64,000 bases of DNA from Flagellimonas algicola (lineage in GTDB: Bacteria; Bacteroidota; Bacteroidia; Flavobacteriales; Flavobacteriaceae), in assembly GCF_005937185.1 (NCBI RefSeq), contig NZ_VCNI01000002.1, forward strand, positions 1,116,001 through 1,180,000, given 5' to 3'. Positions 18,372-26,996 of this stretch are shown here, piece after piece. How positions within the stretch are numbered: the first letter of the stretch is position 1; each line of letters begins with the position of its first letter. The notes under the pieces were generated by a model. It was not told where the DNA came from and made no database searches. It saw only the letters and a list, made by a program, of their open reading frames with translations. A program made the position numbers and the translations under genes.

Positions 18372-19235
18372 TTAATCCTTCCTTTTAAGATTGACCAAAT
18401 ATTGCTTTTTGAAATCGGATGGATTTTCCCCACTTATTTTTTTAAAAGTCCGATTGAAGTACGAAAGACTTTCAAATCCACATTCGTAACAAGTTTCACT
18501 CACATTCTTCCCTATAAGCAGTAACCTTTTGGCTTGACTGATACGATACTGGTTTAAAAAATTGGTAAAGGTATTTCCGGTGGACTTTTTGAAATATCTG
18601 CAAAAGGCCTCTTTGCCCAAATTGCATAGGGCCGCCACTTCCGCAATCTCAATTTTTCGCTGATAGTTCTTATCCACAAAAGCATGTAGATCCCTTAATC
18701 GTGCCTGTTCTTTTTTTCGATAGCGATTCACAAATGGATAATCATGCAATAAAAAAAAGTCACTACTACTGGCAAGCTCCTTTAAAATATGAATGGATTC
18801 CATAAATAACTCAAAAGGGGAAAGCAGGTGCAGTTTTTTCAACCGTTCCCCAATACGTTTTTTGGTATCCCCAGTGAACACTAGTCCATATTTGGATTTT
18901 TCAAAAAGGGCATTGATGGGTTCCAACTCTGGAATGTTGGTCAACAACTGTTCTTTGAAACTCGGTTTAATATGAAGCACTTCCTTAATGTATTCCGTTT
19001 GTACCCCGTAATCAAAATTCAAGTGAGGAATATTGGAGCCAATAAAGACTAAGTCGCTGTCCTCAAAATTGGAAATACTGTCCCCTACGTGTCTGGTGGC
19101 GCTGGCACCTTCAATATAGACCAACTCGTACTCCGGATGAAAATGCCAATAGAACAAATGGTTCAAACGCGGAAGGTGCAAAAGCCGGAATGGACTTTTG
19201 GTGTTGGGCGCTATGGTCTCTAATTGGATCTTCAA
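18372..19235 (-). CDS. AraC-family regulator with cupin sensor domain
   Basis: 287 residues. The N-terminal half (about 15-100) is a cupin-type pocket with HLFYWHFHPEYELVYIEG and IPHLNF. The C-terminal half (about 185-285) has the two helix-turn-helix units of AraC/XylS proteins: IEIAEVAALCNLGKEAFCRYFKK and VSETCYECGFESLSYFNRTFKK followed by GENPSDFK. Such proteins sense sugars or similar small molecules. It is divergent from the PhyH-SSS-SDR genes, with 143 bases between them, and is very probably their regulator. Its product likely binds the 21-bp-spaced repeats at 19279-19308. Confidence 0.9.
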   Translation of the reverse strand: MKIQLETIAPNTKSPFRLLHLPRLNHLFYWHFHPEYELVYIEGASATRHVGDSISNFEDSDLVFIGSNIPHLNFDYGVQTEYIKEVLHIKPSFKEQLLTNIPELEPINALFEKSKYGLVFTGDTKKRIGERLKKLHLLSPFELFMESIHILKELASSSDFFLLHDYPFVNRYRKKEQARLRDLHAFVDKNYQRKIEIAEVAALCNLGKEAFCRYFKKSTGNTFTNFLNQYRISQAKRLLLIGKNVSETCYECGFESLSYFNRTFKKISGENPSDFKKQYLVNLKRKD

Positions 19236-19278
19236 TTTTCACTTTTATGTCTGTTAAAATATAGATTTTACCGGAAAT

Positions 19279-19308
19279 TATCAATATAGTTCAAATTTAT
19301 ATCAATAT
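19279..19308. promoter_or_regulatory. Candidate AraC-type operator: two direct TATCAATAT repeats 21 bp apart
   Basis: TATCAATAT occurs at 19279-19287 and again at 19300-19308, giving a 21-bp period, two turns of B-DNA. It lies between the AraC regulator and the first gene it would control. AraC-family proteins bind direct repeats with such spacing. Confidence 0.5.
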
Positions 19309-19309
19309 G

Positions 19310-19325
19310 AAGGTTGAGAAACCTT
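19310..19325 (+). promoter_or_regulatory. Short inverted repeat in the PhyH leader
   Basis: AAGGTT-GAGA-AACCTT is a perfect 6-bp stem with a 4-nt loop, directly after the direct repeats. It could be an operator half or a leader hairpin. Confidence 0.3.
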
Positions 19326-19378
19326 AAGGTGCTATCTAGTTTTATCCCATAGAATTTAGAAACGGAAAAATAGAAAAC

Positions 19379-20350
19379 ATGGAAGAAGAAGCAAAAATGG
19401 AGATGGCCAACAAGGCCCACGAGGAAATTCCAGGAAATCCATCCACAGCAACCAGCAGTAAGATCAAACTAAATGACCGATCTAATGGAAAGTCACTTCG
19501 GGTGCTTACAGAAGAAGATTGGGACTTTTGGATTCATAATGGCTACATCGTAATAAAAAATGCTATTCCAAAGGAACAAGCAAAGGCAACTGCCGATTTT
19601 ATATGGGAGTTTGATGAAAAAGACCCTAACGATTCCAACACTTGGTACGCACCCGCGAGGGCAGAAATGAAAATGAAGGAACTCACCGGAACAGGAATGG
19701 TGGAGGTGTATAACCATCAGCATTTATGGAACAACAGGCAAATGCCCAAGGTTTATGATGCCTTTGTGGATGTTTGGGGTACTGAAAAACTTTGGGTGAC
19801 CATTGACCGGGCCAATTTGAATTTTCCCCTACCACCTGGAGTGGAGAAAAAAGGATTTATCCATTGGGACTATGATCCGGAAACACGTCCACAAAATGTT
19901 CAAGGGGTTTTGGCCCTGGCAGACCAGACGGACGAGAATATGGGAGGTTTCCAATGTATACCATGGCTCTATAGAAATTATGATACATGGAAATTGACCC
20001 AGCCTAAAGATCGGGATCACTTTCAACCGGACCTGGAGGGACTGGAAGATAAAATTGTTAAGGTAAAGATGGAGGCTGGGGATTTATTGATATTCAATAG
20101 TACAGAACCCCATGGTATCAGGCCCAATAAATCCAAAAACAAGGTTAGGATTGCCCAATACATTTCAATGATGCCGGCGGAAGAGGAAAATGACGAATTA
20201 AGACAATGGCGCATCAATTCGTGGAAGAATCGAGTGGCGCCTGAAGGATATGCCTTTCCCGGCGATCCTCGGCATTGGGAAAGGGATAAATACGGAACTG
20301 CAGAGCTTACCGATCTGGGACAAAAGTTATTAGGCTTAAAAAACTGGTAA
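19379..20350 (+). CDS. Phytanoyl-CoA dioxygenase (PhyH) family oxygenase
   Basis: 323 residues with the 2-oxoglutarate/Fe(II) oxygenase fold. Iron ligands are H162 and D164 in FIHWDYD and H245 in EPHGIRPN; R257 (KVRIAQY) is placed to bind 2-oxoglutarate. The family hydroxylates many small molecules, so the name does not imply phytanoyl-CoA. The gene heads a three-gene unit with an SSS symporter (28 bases downstream) and an SDR, controlled by a divergent AraC regulator. I infer hydroxylation of an imported compound followed by SDR oxidation. No signal peptide is seen. Confidence 0.9.
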   Translation: MEEEAKMEMANKAHEEIPGNPSTATSSKIKLNDRSNGKSLRVLTEEDWDFWIHNGYIVIKNAIPKEQAKATADFIWEFDEKDPNDSNTWYAPARAEMKMKELTGTGMVEVYNHQHLWNNRQMPKVYDAFVDVWGTEKLWVTIDRANLNFPLPPGVEKKGFIHWDYDPETRPQNVQGVLALADQTDENMGGFQCIPWLYRNYDTWKLTQPKDRDHFQPDLEGLEDKIVKVKMEAGDLLIFNSTEPHGIRPNKSKNKVRIAQYISMMPAEEENDELRQWRINSWKNRVAPEGYAFPGDPRHWERDKYGTAELTDLGQKLLGLKNW

Positions 20351-20378
20351 CTTTAAACATTGACCAAACCAAACCTTT

Positions 20379-22058
20379 ATGTTAACCAATATTAGTAGTT
20401 GGGATATACTTATTATCCTTGTTTATTTTGGAATTATTTTATGGATTGCAAAATGGGCATCTAAAGGCAAAGGTGGCTCTGGGGCCGCGGCGGATTATTT
20501 TTTGGCAGGACGTGACCAAGGATGGCTTGTGGTGGGAGCATCTCTTTTTGCATCCAATATTGGTTCCGAGATTATTTTGGGAGTCTCTGGAGCTGGGGCA
20601 AGAGCGAACATGCCCATGGCCAATTTTGAAATTTTGGCTGCCCTGGTACTTATCCTTCTAGGCTGGGTCTTTGTTCCTTTTTATCTTAGAACAGGAGTAT
20701 ATACCATGCCCGAATTTTTGGAGAAAAGATACTCCAAAGCCTGTCGTAATTACCTCTCCATCGTCTCTATTTTGGCCTATGTGATCACCAAAATTTCCCT
20801 GATCATATTTGCTGGTGCGCTGGTCTTTGAAACTATAGGAGTACCCTTTTGGACAGGGGCTATCGTTACCGTATTGGCTACAGGATTTTATACCGTTTTA
20901 GGTGGATTGAAGGCGGTAATATATACCGATATGGTGCAGGCGGTGATTCTATTACTGGGCACCATTGCGGTTACCTTATTCGGCATTCATCAATTGGGCG
21001 GATGGGATGGCCTTATTAGCACTTTGGATATGGCGGCAAACACCGAAGGCAATCCTCCAACAGAACGTTTTTTTAATTTATGGCGGCCCATGACGGACAC
21101 CGAATACCCTTGGACAGGAATGCTCTTTGGAGCACCTATACTTGGTATTTGGTATTGGTGTACGGACCAATATATTGTGCAGCGCACCCTATCCGCCAAA
21201 GATGTATCCAATGCCAGAAAGGGAGCTTTGTTTGCAGGATATTTAAAGCTGTTGCCAGTATTTATCTTCTTTATTCCCGGGGTAATCGCTTATGCATTGA
21301 TGCAAAAAGGGGAGATCAATTTTGCTTTGGAAAATGCGGATCAAGCACTTCCGGCCATGATCACCAATTTTTTGCCACTTGGATTAAAAGGCTTGGCCAT
21401 AGCAGGTCTTTTGGCCGCTTTGATGAGTTCCTTGTCTTCAGCGTTTAATTCAAGTTCCACACTGTTGACCATGGATTTTTATAAACAGTATAGGCCACAA
21501 GCTTCGGATAAAAATTTGGTCAGATTTGGTCAGTTGGCAACGGTGGTTTTGGTTATTGTAAGCCTTGGGTGGATTCCCTTCATGAAAACCCTGATGGGAG
21601 GGGGAATATTTCATTATCTGCAAAGTGTGCAGGCCTATATTTCACCTCCAATAGCAGCAGTGTTTTTATTCGGACTCTTTTACAAATGGATCAATGCCAA
21701 GGGCGCTATCGTGGCACTTTGGTCTGGCTTCTTTTTGGGGATACTTCGTTTGGTTACGGAATTTATGGCCAAGGAGGGAATCTTGATTGTGGGTGAAGGC
21801 ACGATTCTGGCTTTCTTTCTGGATATCAACTTTCTACATTTTGCTCTTTTCCTGTTTGTGTTTTGCGCCTTGGTATTGGCCCTGGTCAGCAAAACAGGTT
21901 TACCCAAAACGGAGGAAGCATTGAGGTTGGTTACCTTTCAGAAAAAGGACCAACTCCCTTCCAAGGAACGCTCAAGAGATATGGTATTGACCCTAGTGTT
22001 GATTGTTTTGGTCTTGATTTTATGGGCTGTCTTTAGTCCATTGGGATTAGCAGGTTAG
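20379..22058 (+). CDS. Sodium:solute symporter (SSS/SLC5 family)
   Basis: 559 residues with about 14 membrane segments. SSS hallmarks are present: an N-terminal DYFLAGRDQGWLVVGASLFASNIGSE, the sugar/sodium region near ILGVSGAGA, a tryptophan-rich YWCTDQYIVQRTLSAKD, and LAALMSSLSSAFNSSSTLLTMDFY near residues 345-368. The last matches the Na2 site (Ser pair) and the sugar-transporting SGLT subgroup. It probably imports the substrate of the neighbouring PhyH and SDR enzymes. It is 2 bases from the SDR start. Confidence 0.9.
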   Translation: MLTNISSWDILIILVYFGIILWIAKWASKGKGGSGAAADYFLAGRDQGWLVVGASLFASNIGSEIILGVSGAGARANMPMANFEILAALVLILLGWVFVPFYLRTGVYTMPEFLEKRYSKACRNYLSIVSILAYVITKISLIIFAGALVFETIGVPFWTGAIVTVLATGFYTVLGGLKAVIYTDMVQAVILLLGTIAVTLFGIHQLGGWDGLISTLDMAANTEGNPPTERFFNLWRPMTDTEYPWTGMLFGAPILGIWYWCTDQYIVQRTLSAKDVSNARKGALFAGYLKLLPVFIFFIPGVIAYALMQKGEINFALENADQALPAMITNFLPLGLKGLAIAGLLAALMSSLSSAFNSSSTLLTMDFYKQYRPQASDKNLVRFGQLATVVLVIVSLGWIPFMKTLMGGGIFHYLQSVQAYISPPIAAVFLFGLFYKWINAKGAIVALWSGFFLGILRLVTEFMAKEGILIVGEGTILAFFLDINFLHFALFLFVFCALVLALVSKTGLPKTEEALRLVTFQKKDQLPSKERSRDMVLTLVLIVLVLILWAVFSPLGLAG

Positions 22059-22060
22059 TT

Positions 22061-22855
22061 ATGGATTTACAGTTAAAAGGGAAAAAAGCATTTATTTCAG
22101 GATCAACTGCTGGTATTGGTTTTGCCTTGGCCAAAAGCTTGCTGGCAGAAGGGGTCGAGGTAACCATCAATGGGCGTTCTTCAATGTCGGTGGATAGGGC
22201 CTTGGAAGATTTACAAAAAGAATTTCCTCATGGCAAAATGAATGGCATAGCAGCGGATTTTGAAAATCGGGAGGATATTAAGCACCTCCTAAATCAACTA
22301 CCCCAGATAGACATCCTAATTAACAATATTGGAATTTATAAGGCAGAATCCTTTTTCCAAATGCAGGACGAGGATTGGTATCGGCAGTTTGAGGTCAATG
22401 TGATGAGTGGGGTACGTTTGTCCAGGTCGCTTCTTCCCAAAATGTTGGAACGCAATTGGGGCCGGATACTATTCGTCTCTAGTGAATGTGCCTCCTTGGT
22501 GCCTCCGGACATGCTGGCCTATAGTACCACAAAAACGGCTATGTTGGCCATTTCCAAAGGACTGGCCCAATTGACAAAGGGTACAGGAGTCACTGTAAAC
22601 TCGGTTTTGCCGGGATCCACCCTCTCCGAAGGCGCAGAGCGATTTTTGGAAACCGAGGCAGAAAAGCAGGGAAAAACCAAAGCAGAGGTAGAAGAGGATT
22701 TTTTTAAGGATGCACGAACGTCTTCACTTTTACAGCGCTTTGCAACCGTGGATGAAGTAGCCCATACGATAACGTATTTGTCAAGTCCCCTTGCCGCAGC
22801 CACCAATGGAGCGGCCATTAAGATTGACGGCGGTAGTACAAGCGGAATTTTTTAG
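22061..22855 (+). CDS. Short-chain dehydrogenase/reductase
   Basis: 264 residues. NAD(P)-binding GSTAGIG (14-20), INNIGIY (NNAG-equivalent, about 88) and the catalytic Y154-x-x-x-K158 (YSTTK) with Ser about 140 are all present; the C-terminus GAAIKIDGGST is typical of the family. N39-G-R-S after the second strand suggests NADP preference. It begins 2 bases after the symporter stop. Several close relatives are listed as 3-ketoacyl-ACP reductases, but the context favours a catabolic alcohol dehydrogenase. Confidence 0.9.
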   Translation: MDLQLKGKKAFISGSTAGIGFALAKSLLAEGVEVTINGRSSMSVDRALEDLQKEFPHGKMNGIAADFENREDIKHLLNQLPQIDILINNIGIYKAESFFQMQDEDWYRQFEVNVMSGVRLSRSLLPKMLERNWGRILFVSSECASLVPPDMLAYSTTKTAMLAISKGLAQLTKGTGVTVNSVLPGSTLSEGAERFLETEAEKQGKTKAEVEEDFFKDARTSSLLQRFATVDEVAHTITYLSSPLAAATNGAAIKIDGGSTSGIF

Positions 22856-22905
22856 AAATCAGCACATTATCTTCCGAATTAGTGATTTTCCAGAGGTTGG
22901 GATCA

Positions 22906-22921
22906 GGAATTCGTGAATTCC
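22906..22921. promoter_or_regulatory. Perfect palindrome before sulP
   Basis: GGAATTC-GT-GAATTCC has 7-bp perfect arms around 2 bases. It sits about 35 bases upstream of a TAnnTTTG box and could be a repressor or activator site. Confidence 0.4.
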
Positions 22922-22955
22922 CTCATTCGGATTCGTGTCATAAGCCGAATAGTGC

Positions 22956-22963
22956 TATTTTTG
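22956..22963 (+). promoter_or_regulatory. Candidate -7 box of sulP
   Basis: TATTTTTG fits TAnnTTTG, 21 bases before the ATG at 22984, and supports that start over the GTG at 22882. Confidence 0.4.
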
Positions 22964-22983
22964 CCGGCTTCAAGCAACAAGAC

Positions 22984-24561
22984 ATGAAAAAGTATCTTAA
23001 TCTTTTCGACTTTTCTCAAAAGGTAAACTACCGAACCGAAGTGCTTTCAGGATTGACCGTTGCTTTGGCTTTGGTACCGGAAGCCATTGCCTTTGCCTTG
23101 ATTCCTGGCTTTTCTCCCTTGACCGGATTGTATGCTGCATTCGTTTTGGCCTTGGTAACTTCCATTTTGGGTGGACGTCCGGGAATGATTTCAGGCGCAA
23201 CGGGTGCGGTAGCTGTTATTTTTGTTGGCTTGATTCTGGAACTAAAAAATACTTTTCCCGGTATTGAACCCACCACAATTCTAAACTATGTTTTTGCCAC
23301 AGTGATCATTGCAGGGGGGATACAGATTTTGGCAGGACTGTTACGATTGGGAAAGTTTATTCGCTTGGTGCCACATCCGGTTATGTTCGGGTTTGTAAAC
23401 GGCTTAGCCATTATCATATTTATGGCCCAATTCCCAAATTTCTATGTGAAGGGAACTAGTGATCTCTTGTCTGGAACAGCACTCTATACCATGTTGGGCT
23501 TGACTTTGCTCACGATGCTCATTATTTGGGGATTCCCAAAATTGACCAAGGCGGTTCCGTCCTCCTTGTTGGCTATCATTGTGGTTTCTGCCGTTGTAAT
23601 TGGCTTTGGAATTGATACCCTAACCGTTGCTGACACCATGCAGGAAGGGGAGAGTATCAAAGGGGGATTCCCACCCTTGTCCATTCCCAAAATACCGCTG
23701 ACTTTGGATACCTTCATGATCATTATTCCCTATGCTGGCATTGTTGCTGGGGTAGGCTTAATTGAAAGCTTGCTGACCCTGAACATTATTGATGAAATTA
23801 CGGAAACCCGGGGTAGCGGAAACAAGGAATGTGTAGCACAAGGAACGGCAAATATTCTTTCTGGCTTCCTATCTGGAATGGGTGGCTGTGCTATGATCGG
23901 TCAAAGTTTGATCAATACTTCTTCGGGTGCTAGAGCAAGGCTTTCAGGGATTACCGCGGCAGTAATGCTCTTGGTGTTTATCATGTTTGGTAGCAGCCTT
24001 ATTGAGCGATTGCCCATGGCGGCCTTGGTAGGGCTGATGTTTATGGTTGCCATTGGAACTTTTGAATGGGCTAGTTTTAAAACCTTCCGTAAAATGCCCA
24101 ATTCTGATGTGATTGTCATGGTATTGGTAACCTTGATTACAGCCATTACCCATAATTTGGCTATTGCAGTTTTACTGGGGGTTGTTATCTCAGCTTTGGC
24201 ATATTCCTGGGAAAATGCCAAACGCATTCGAGCCAGAAAGCATGTGGATGAGGATGGGGTTAAGCATTATGAAATCTATGGCCCTCTTTTCTTTGGTTCC
24301 ACCACTTTGTTCGCTGAAAAGTTTGATGTGCAAAACGATCCGTCTGAGGTGATTATTGATTTTCAGGAAAGCCGGGTGGCGGACATGTCCGGAATTGAAG
24401 CATTGAACAAAATCACGGAGCGTTATGCCAAGGCGGGCAAAAAAGTGCACTTAAGACATTTGAGCAGGGATTGTATCCGCTTGCTGAAAAATGCAGAGGA
24501 TATCATCGAGGTAAATGTACTGGAAGACCCAACCTATAAGGTAGTTGCAGATAGGATTTAA
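22984..24561 (+). CDS. SulP-family anion transporter with STAS domain
   Basis: 525 residues from the ATG at 22984. The transport domain (about 10-405) has the SulP signature LTVALALVPEAIAFALIPGFSPLTGLYAAF near the N-terminus and about 12-14 membrane segments. A cytoplasmic STAS domain (about 425-520; VIIDFQESRVADMSGIEAL) closes the protein. SulP carriers move sulfate, bicarbonate or other anions. No carbonic anhydrase or sulfate assimilation gene is adjacent to decide the substrate. Its stop shares TTAA with the stop of the convergent DinB-like gene. Confidence 0.9.
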   Translation: MKKYLNLFDFSQKVNYRTEVLSGLTVALALVPEAIAFALIPGFSPLTGLYAAFVLALVTSILGGRPGMISGATGAVAVIFVGLILELKNTFPGIEPTTILNYVFATVIIAGGIQILAGLLRLGKFIRLVPHPVMFGFVNGLAIIIFMAQFPNFYVKGTSDLLSGTALYTMLGLTLLTMLIIWGFPKLTKAVPSSLLAIIVVSAVVIGFGIDTLTVADTMQEGESIKGGFPPLSIPKIPLTLDTFMIIIPYAGIVAGVGLIESLLTLNIIDEITETRGSGNKECVAQGTANILSGFLSGMGGCAMIGQSLINTSSGARARLSGITAAVMLLVFIMFGSSLIERLPMAALVGLMFMVAIGTFEWASFKTFRKMPNSDVIVMVLVTLITAITHNLAIAVLLGVVISALAYSWENAKRIRARKHVDEDGVKHYEIYGPLFFGSTTLFAEKFDVQNDPSEVIIDFQESRVADMSGIEALNKITERYAKAGKKVHLRHLSRDCIRLLKNAEDIIEVNVLEDPTYKVVADRI

Positions 24562-25163
24562 TCCCTCAATTTTCCATTGAACATACTCACTTTGGGGTGA
24601 ATGGGATTGCCAGATGCCCTACGCATCAAGGTGATTTGACCAGCATGGTAAATGCAATCCGACAGCATGCCATTGATTAGATTCCAATAAGGATACTTGG
24701 ACTCTTGGTCCCCGCGTTGAAAAACTACGCCCGTTGCTTCAAAATCTTTGGTCTGTTTCCCGAGCATTTTGGTGCTGGCCGCTTTTAAGTTCAACAAGGT
24801 TTCCTTCCGGAGTTCTTCAAAGGAAAGCTCTGGCCGATTCTCCACACGAACGTTGGGAGTAGCATCCGCTGCATTCAAGATCATTTTGGACATGCCATGA
24901 ATATGTCGCAAGGTCTCAATACTGGCCCTACCATCTTCTGATGGTTTGTATTCCAGGTCTTTTTGGGTAAGACCTTTTGTTGCCCAATAGTATCGAAAGC
25001 CAAGTCCATCTATCATTCGGGCGGCAACATTTCCGGGACTATAGTCCTCCGGATAATCCGGAATTTGGTGGTATGGTAATTCTTCCTGTGCGCTCATTGG
25101 GTTACATAAAAAAAGGGAAAGGAACAGCACTAAAGTACTGACGAGAGGTTTCTTGGTTATCAT
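24558..25163 (-). CDS. Exported DinB-fold protein
   Basis: 201 residues. A signal peptide (1-25, ending PMSAQ) precedes a DinB-like four-helix bundle. Candidate metal ligands are His in LRHIHGM (about 88-90) and YHAGQ (about 173). DinB/YfiT-type proteins include metal-dependent thiol transferases and many of unknown role; an exported form is less common than the cytoplasmic type. It is convergent with sulP, sharing 4 bases. Confidence 0.8.
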   Translation of the reverse strand: MITKKPLVSTLVLFLSLFLCNPMSAQEELPYHQIPDYPEDYSPGNVAARMIDGLGFRYYWATKGLTQKDLEYKPSEDGRASIETLRHIHGMSKMILNAADATPNVRVENRPELSFEELRKETLLNLKAASTKMLGKQTKDFEATGVVFQRGDQESKYPYWNLINGMLSDCIYHAGQITLMRRASGNPIHPKVSMFNGKLRD

Positions 25164-25241
25164 ATTTATATAAATAAGGAATCAAATTAACCGTTTTGGA
25201 TGTTATCGCCCAGCGTTTTGACAAACATTTAGCATATAAGA

Positions 25242-25730
25242 TTACCTGACGAAGAATAATTCCAATGTTTCATCCTCGCCCAATGCTTCCCATTGTGCCA
25301 ACAAGTCATTAAGCGATTGTTGAATTTCAGCTAAGGAATCCGTGTTAAGACCATTGGGATAAGGTAATCCTTCCCGAGTTAAAATTTCTTTTAGGGTTGG
25401 GATAAGATTCAAATGCTCCCCGCCAGACTGAAGGTCGGTCAACAACAGGTTGACCAGGTGCTCGGTTTGCAAGGATTCAGGAGGCAAGTTTGCTGGAACC
25501 AACGCTTCTGGCCTTTTATCCCGCTGCAATTCAAAATCCTCAATATTGAAACCATCGGACAGCAATCCGTAAAAGGCCTTTTTAAAGCCCAAAACGGTTT
25601 CCACGGCATAATGGGCAAGGTCATGGACTTCAAAATTTGGATGTATTTGGGACCAAGTAACACTGCCATCTTCCCTAATACAGTTGAGTATACTGGCTTT
25701 GCTCTTTCTTTTTTTGAACTGAATTTTCAT
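25242..25730 (-). CDS. Protein of unknown function
   Basis: 162 residues, no signal peptide or membrane segment. The N-terminus is basic (KIQFKKRKSKASI) and there is a DLAHYAVETVLGFKKAFYGLL helix near 37-57; the remainder is helical and acidic. I do not recognise a family. Codon usage looks like the neighbours. It is the last gene of a possible run with the secreted proteins upstream, from which it is 37 bases away. Confidence 0.7.
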   Translation of the reverse strand: MKIQFKKRKSKASILNCIREDGSVTWSQIHPNFEVHDLAHYAVETVLGFKKAFYGLLSDGFNIEDFELQRDKRPEALVPANLPPESLQTEHLVNLLLTDLQSGGEHLNLIPTLKEILTREGLPYPNGLNTDSLAEIQQSLNDLLAQWEALGEDETLELFFVR

Positions 25731-25767
25731 ATGACTAAATCAGGCTAGATGGCCGTTCCCGTTACCG

Positions 25768-26175
25768 CTATTCAATACATCCTTTGTAGAAGGGAGCAAA
25801 GGGGTGAATTTCTAGCTTAAAGAGCTTGTGTTGAATGGCCAAATCCTCGTGAAGCATATTTGTCACCTCCTGTAGATCCTTTCCTAAAATGATCAACATG
25901 CCGGTATCACTATAGCGTGCTCCAACAGAGATTTTCTTTTCCTTGCGCAGTTGGGCCAGAAAGGAGGAATGTTCCTTAAAATATGCTTGTTCGTGAGGCT
26001 GTTTTTCCGTATCCCAGCTTTCACCTAGAGTGTATAGGGCCACAAAATAGGACGCTGTTTTTTCTTCGCTTTGCGAAAAGGATTGGAATGGCAGAACCCA
26101 TAAAAACAACCAAAGTATTAATGTCTTGGGCGTTTTAATGACATCAATTACGTTTATGCTAGGATTGGTTTTCAT
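25768..26175 (-). CDS. Exported YCII-related protein
   Basis: 135 residues from the ATG at 26175, which overlaps the stop of the upstream gene as ATGA and so decides the start. An N-terminal hydrophobic signal segment ends near SFSQS. The rest resembles the YCII fold: YFVALYTLGESWD, then QAYFKEHSSFLAQL and VGARYSDTGMLIILG. The His in EQAYFKEHSSF may be the family's conserved His. Translational coupling links it to the duplicated secreted protein at 26172. Confidence 0.75.
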   Translation of the reverse strand: MKTNPSINVIDVIKTPKTLILWLFLWVLPFQSFSQSEEKTASYFVALYTLGESWDTEKQPHEQAYFKEHSSFLAQLRKEKKISVGARYSDTGMLIILGKDLQEVTNMLHEDLAIQHKLFKLEIHPFAPFYKGCIE

Positions 26176-26885
26176 TGCTTTCGTAAACTCCAAATCTCAT
26201 AAAGGGGTGCACCCTTGCTACTGAATCCTGAATGGTGCCAGTCACCATTTTTTAGGTCAAAGTCAAACTCAAGGCTTGCCCCAACCCGAGTGTTATCCCT
26301 GGAGAAAAATTTGATATTTTCTGTGTACTTGCCGTCAACGGTAGTATAAGTTCCGCCCCCGGTGCCCATAAATTGTTTGGTTTCGGTATTATAGGCAATC
26401 CATTGGAAACGGGATCCGGATAAAATTTTCATGGTTTTTCTTGGCCTGTTGGTATCACGTTGCCGTAATGTTCCATCTGTTTTTCTCCCAGACATGAGCC
26501 AAGCCCCTGCTAATGCTCCCGGAGTACCATTGTCCAATCGTTTCCATGTCTGCTCACCATCTTTTACCTTAAGAAGATCTTGGGTCAACATAATTTCGAA
26601 ACTGACTTGGGTTCCAACCCTATCCGGATTTTTAGTGTCAAACTCTACCGTTTCGATCAACATGGTGCTGTCTAACTCCCAACTACCACCATTGGTGCTG
26701 ATAAAGGCCCCGGTATTGGCATCGTACCAAGTGGCTACCTGGAATCCTTCCGAAAAGATGACTACATTTTTTATTGCCAGTCCTTCTTCATTGGTAGATA
26801 CATTCTCCCAAGCGCCCAGTAAACTTTGACTTTGGAGGGCATTGAAAAAGAGACAGCTGACAAATGCAAATAGAATGGTTTTCAT
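26172..26885 (-). CDS. Secreted protein with internal duplication, unknown function
   Basis: 237 residues. A signal peptide (1-19) is followed by two similar units, about 22-118 and 124-234. Each starts with (L)GAW, contains a strand before W (VATWYDANTGAFISTNGGSWE versus QWIAYNTETKQFMGTGGGTYT), then an EN/ET-x-KF/EF segment and RVGTQVSFE versus RVGASLEFD. The pattern fits paired beta-rich, lipocalin-like units. Similar Bacteroidota proteins carry uninformative names. It is translationally coupled to the YCII-like gene. Confidence 0.75.
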   Translation of the reverse strand: MKTILFAFVSCLFFNALQSQSLLGAWENVSTNEEGLAIKNVVIFSEGFQVATWYDANTGAFISTNGGSWELDSTMLIETVEFDTKNPDRVGTQVSFEIMLTQDLLKVKDGEQTWKRLDNGTPGALAGAWLMSGRKTDGTLRQRDTNRPRKTMKILSGSRFQWIAYNTETKQFMGTGGGTYTTVDGKYTENIKFFSRDNTRVGASLEFDFDLKNGDWHHSGFSSKGAPLYEIWSLRKQ

Positions 26886-26996
26886 ATGCTAGAATATTTT
26901 AAGTGAACCACCCAAATCCTTTCCTAACGAAAGTTTAGAAATCCCAAACCGAATCCTCTGTTATTGGGAACGGCTGTATATGTCCTAATTCCGCGT

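Noticed and set aside
22882..22983. GTG start 34 codons upstream of sulP
   Set aside because: The extension is not part of SulP and contains the palindrome and a promoter box.
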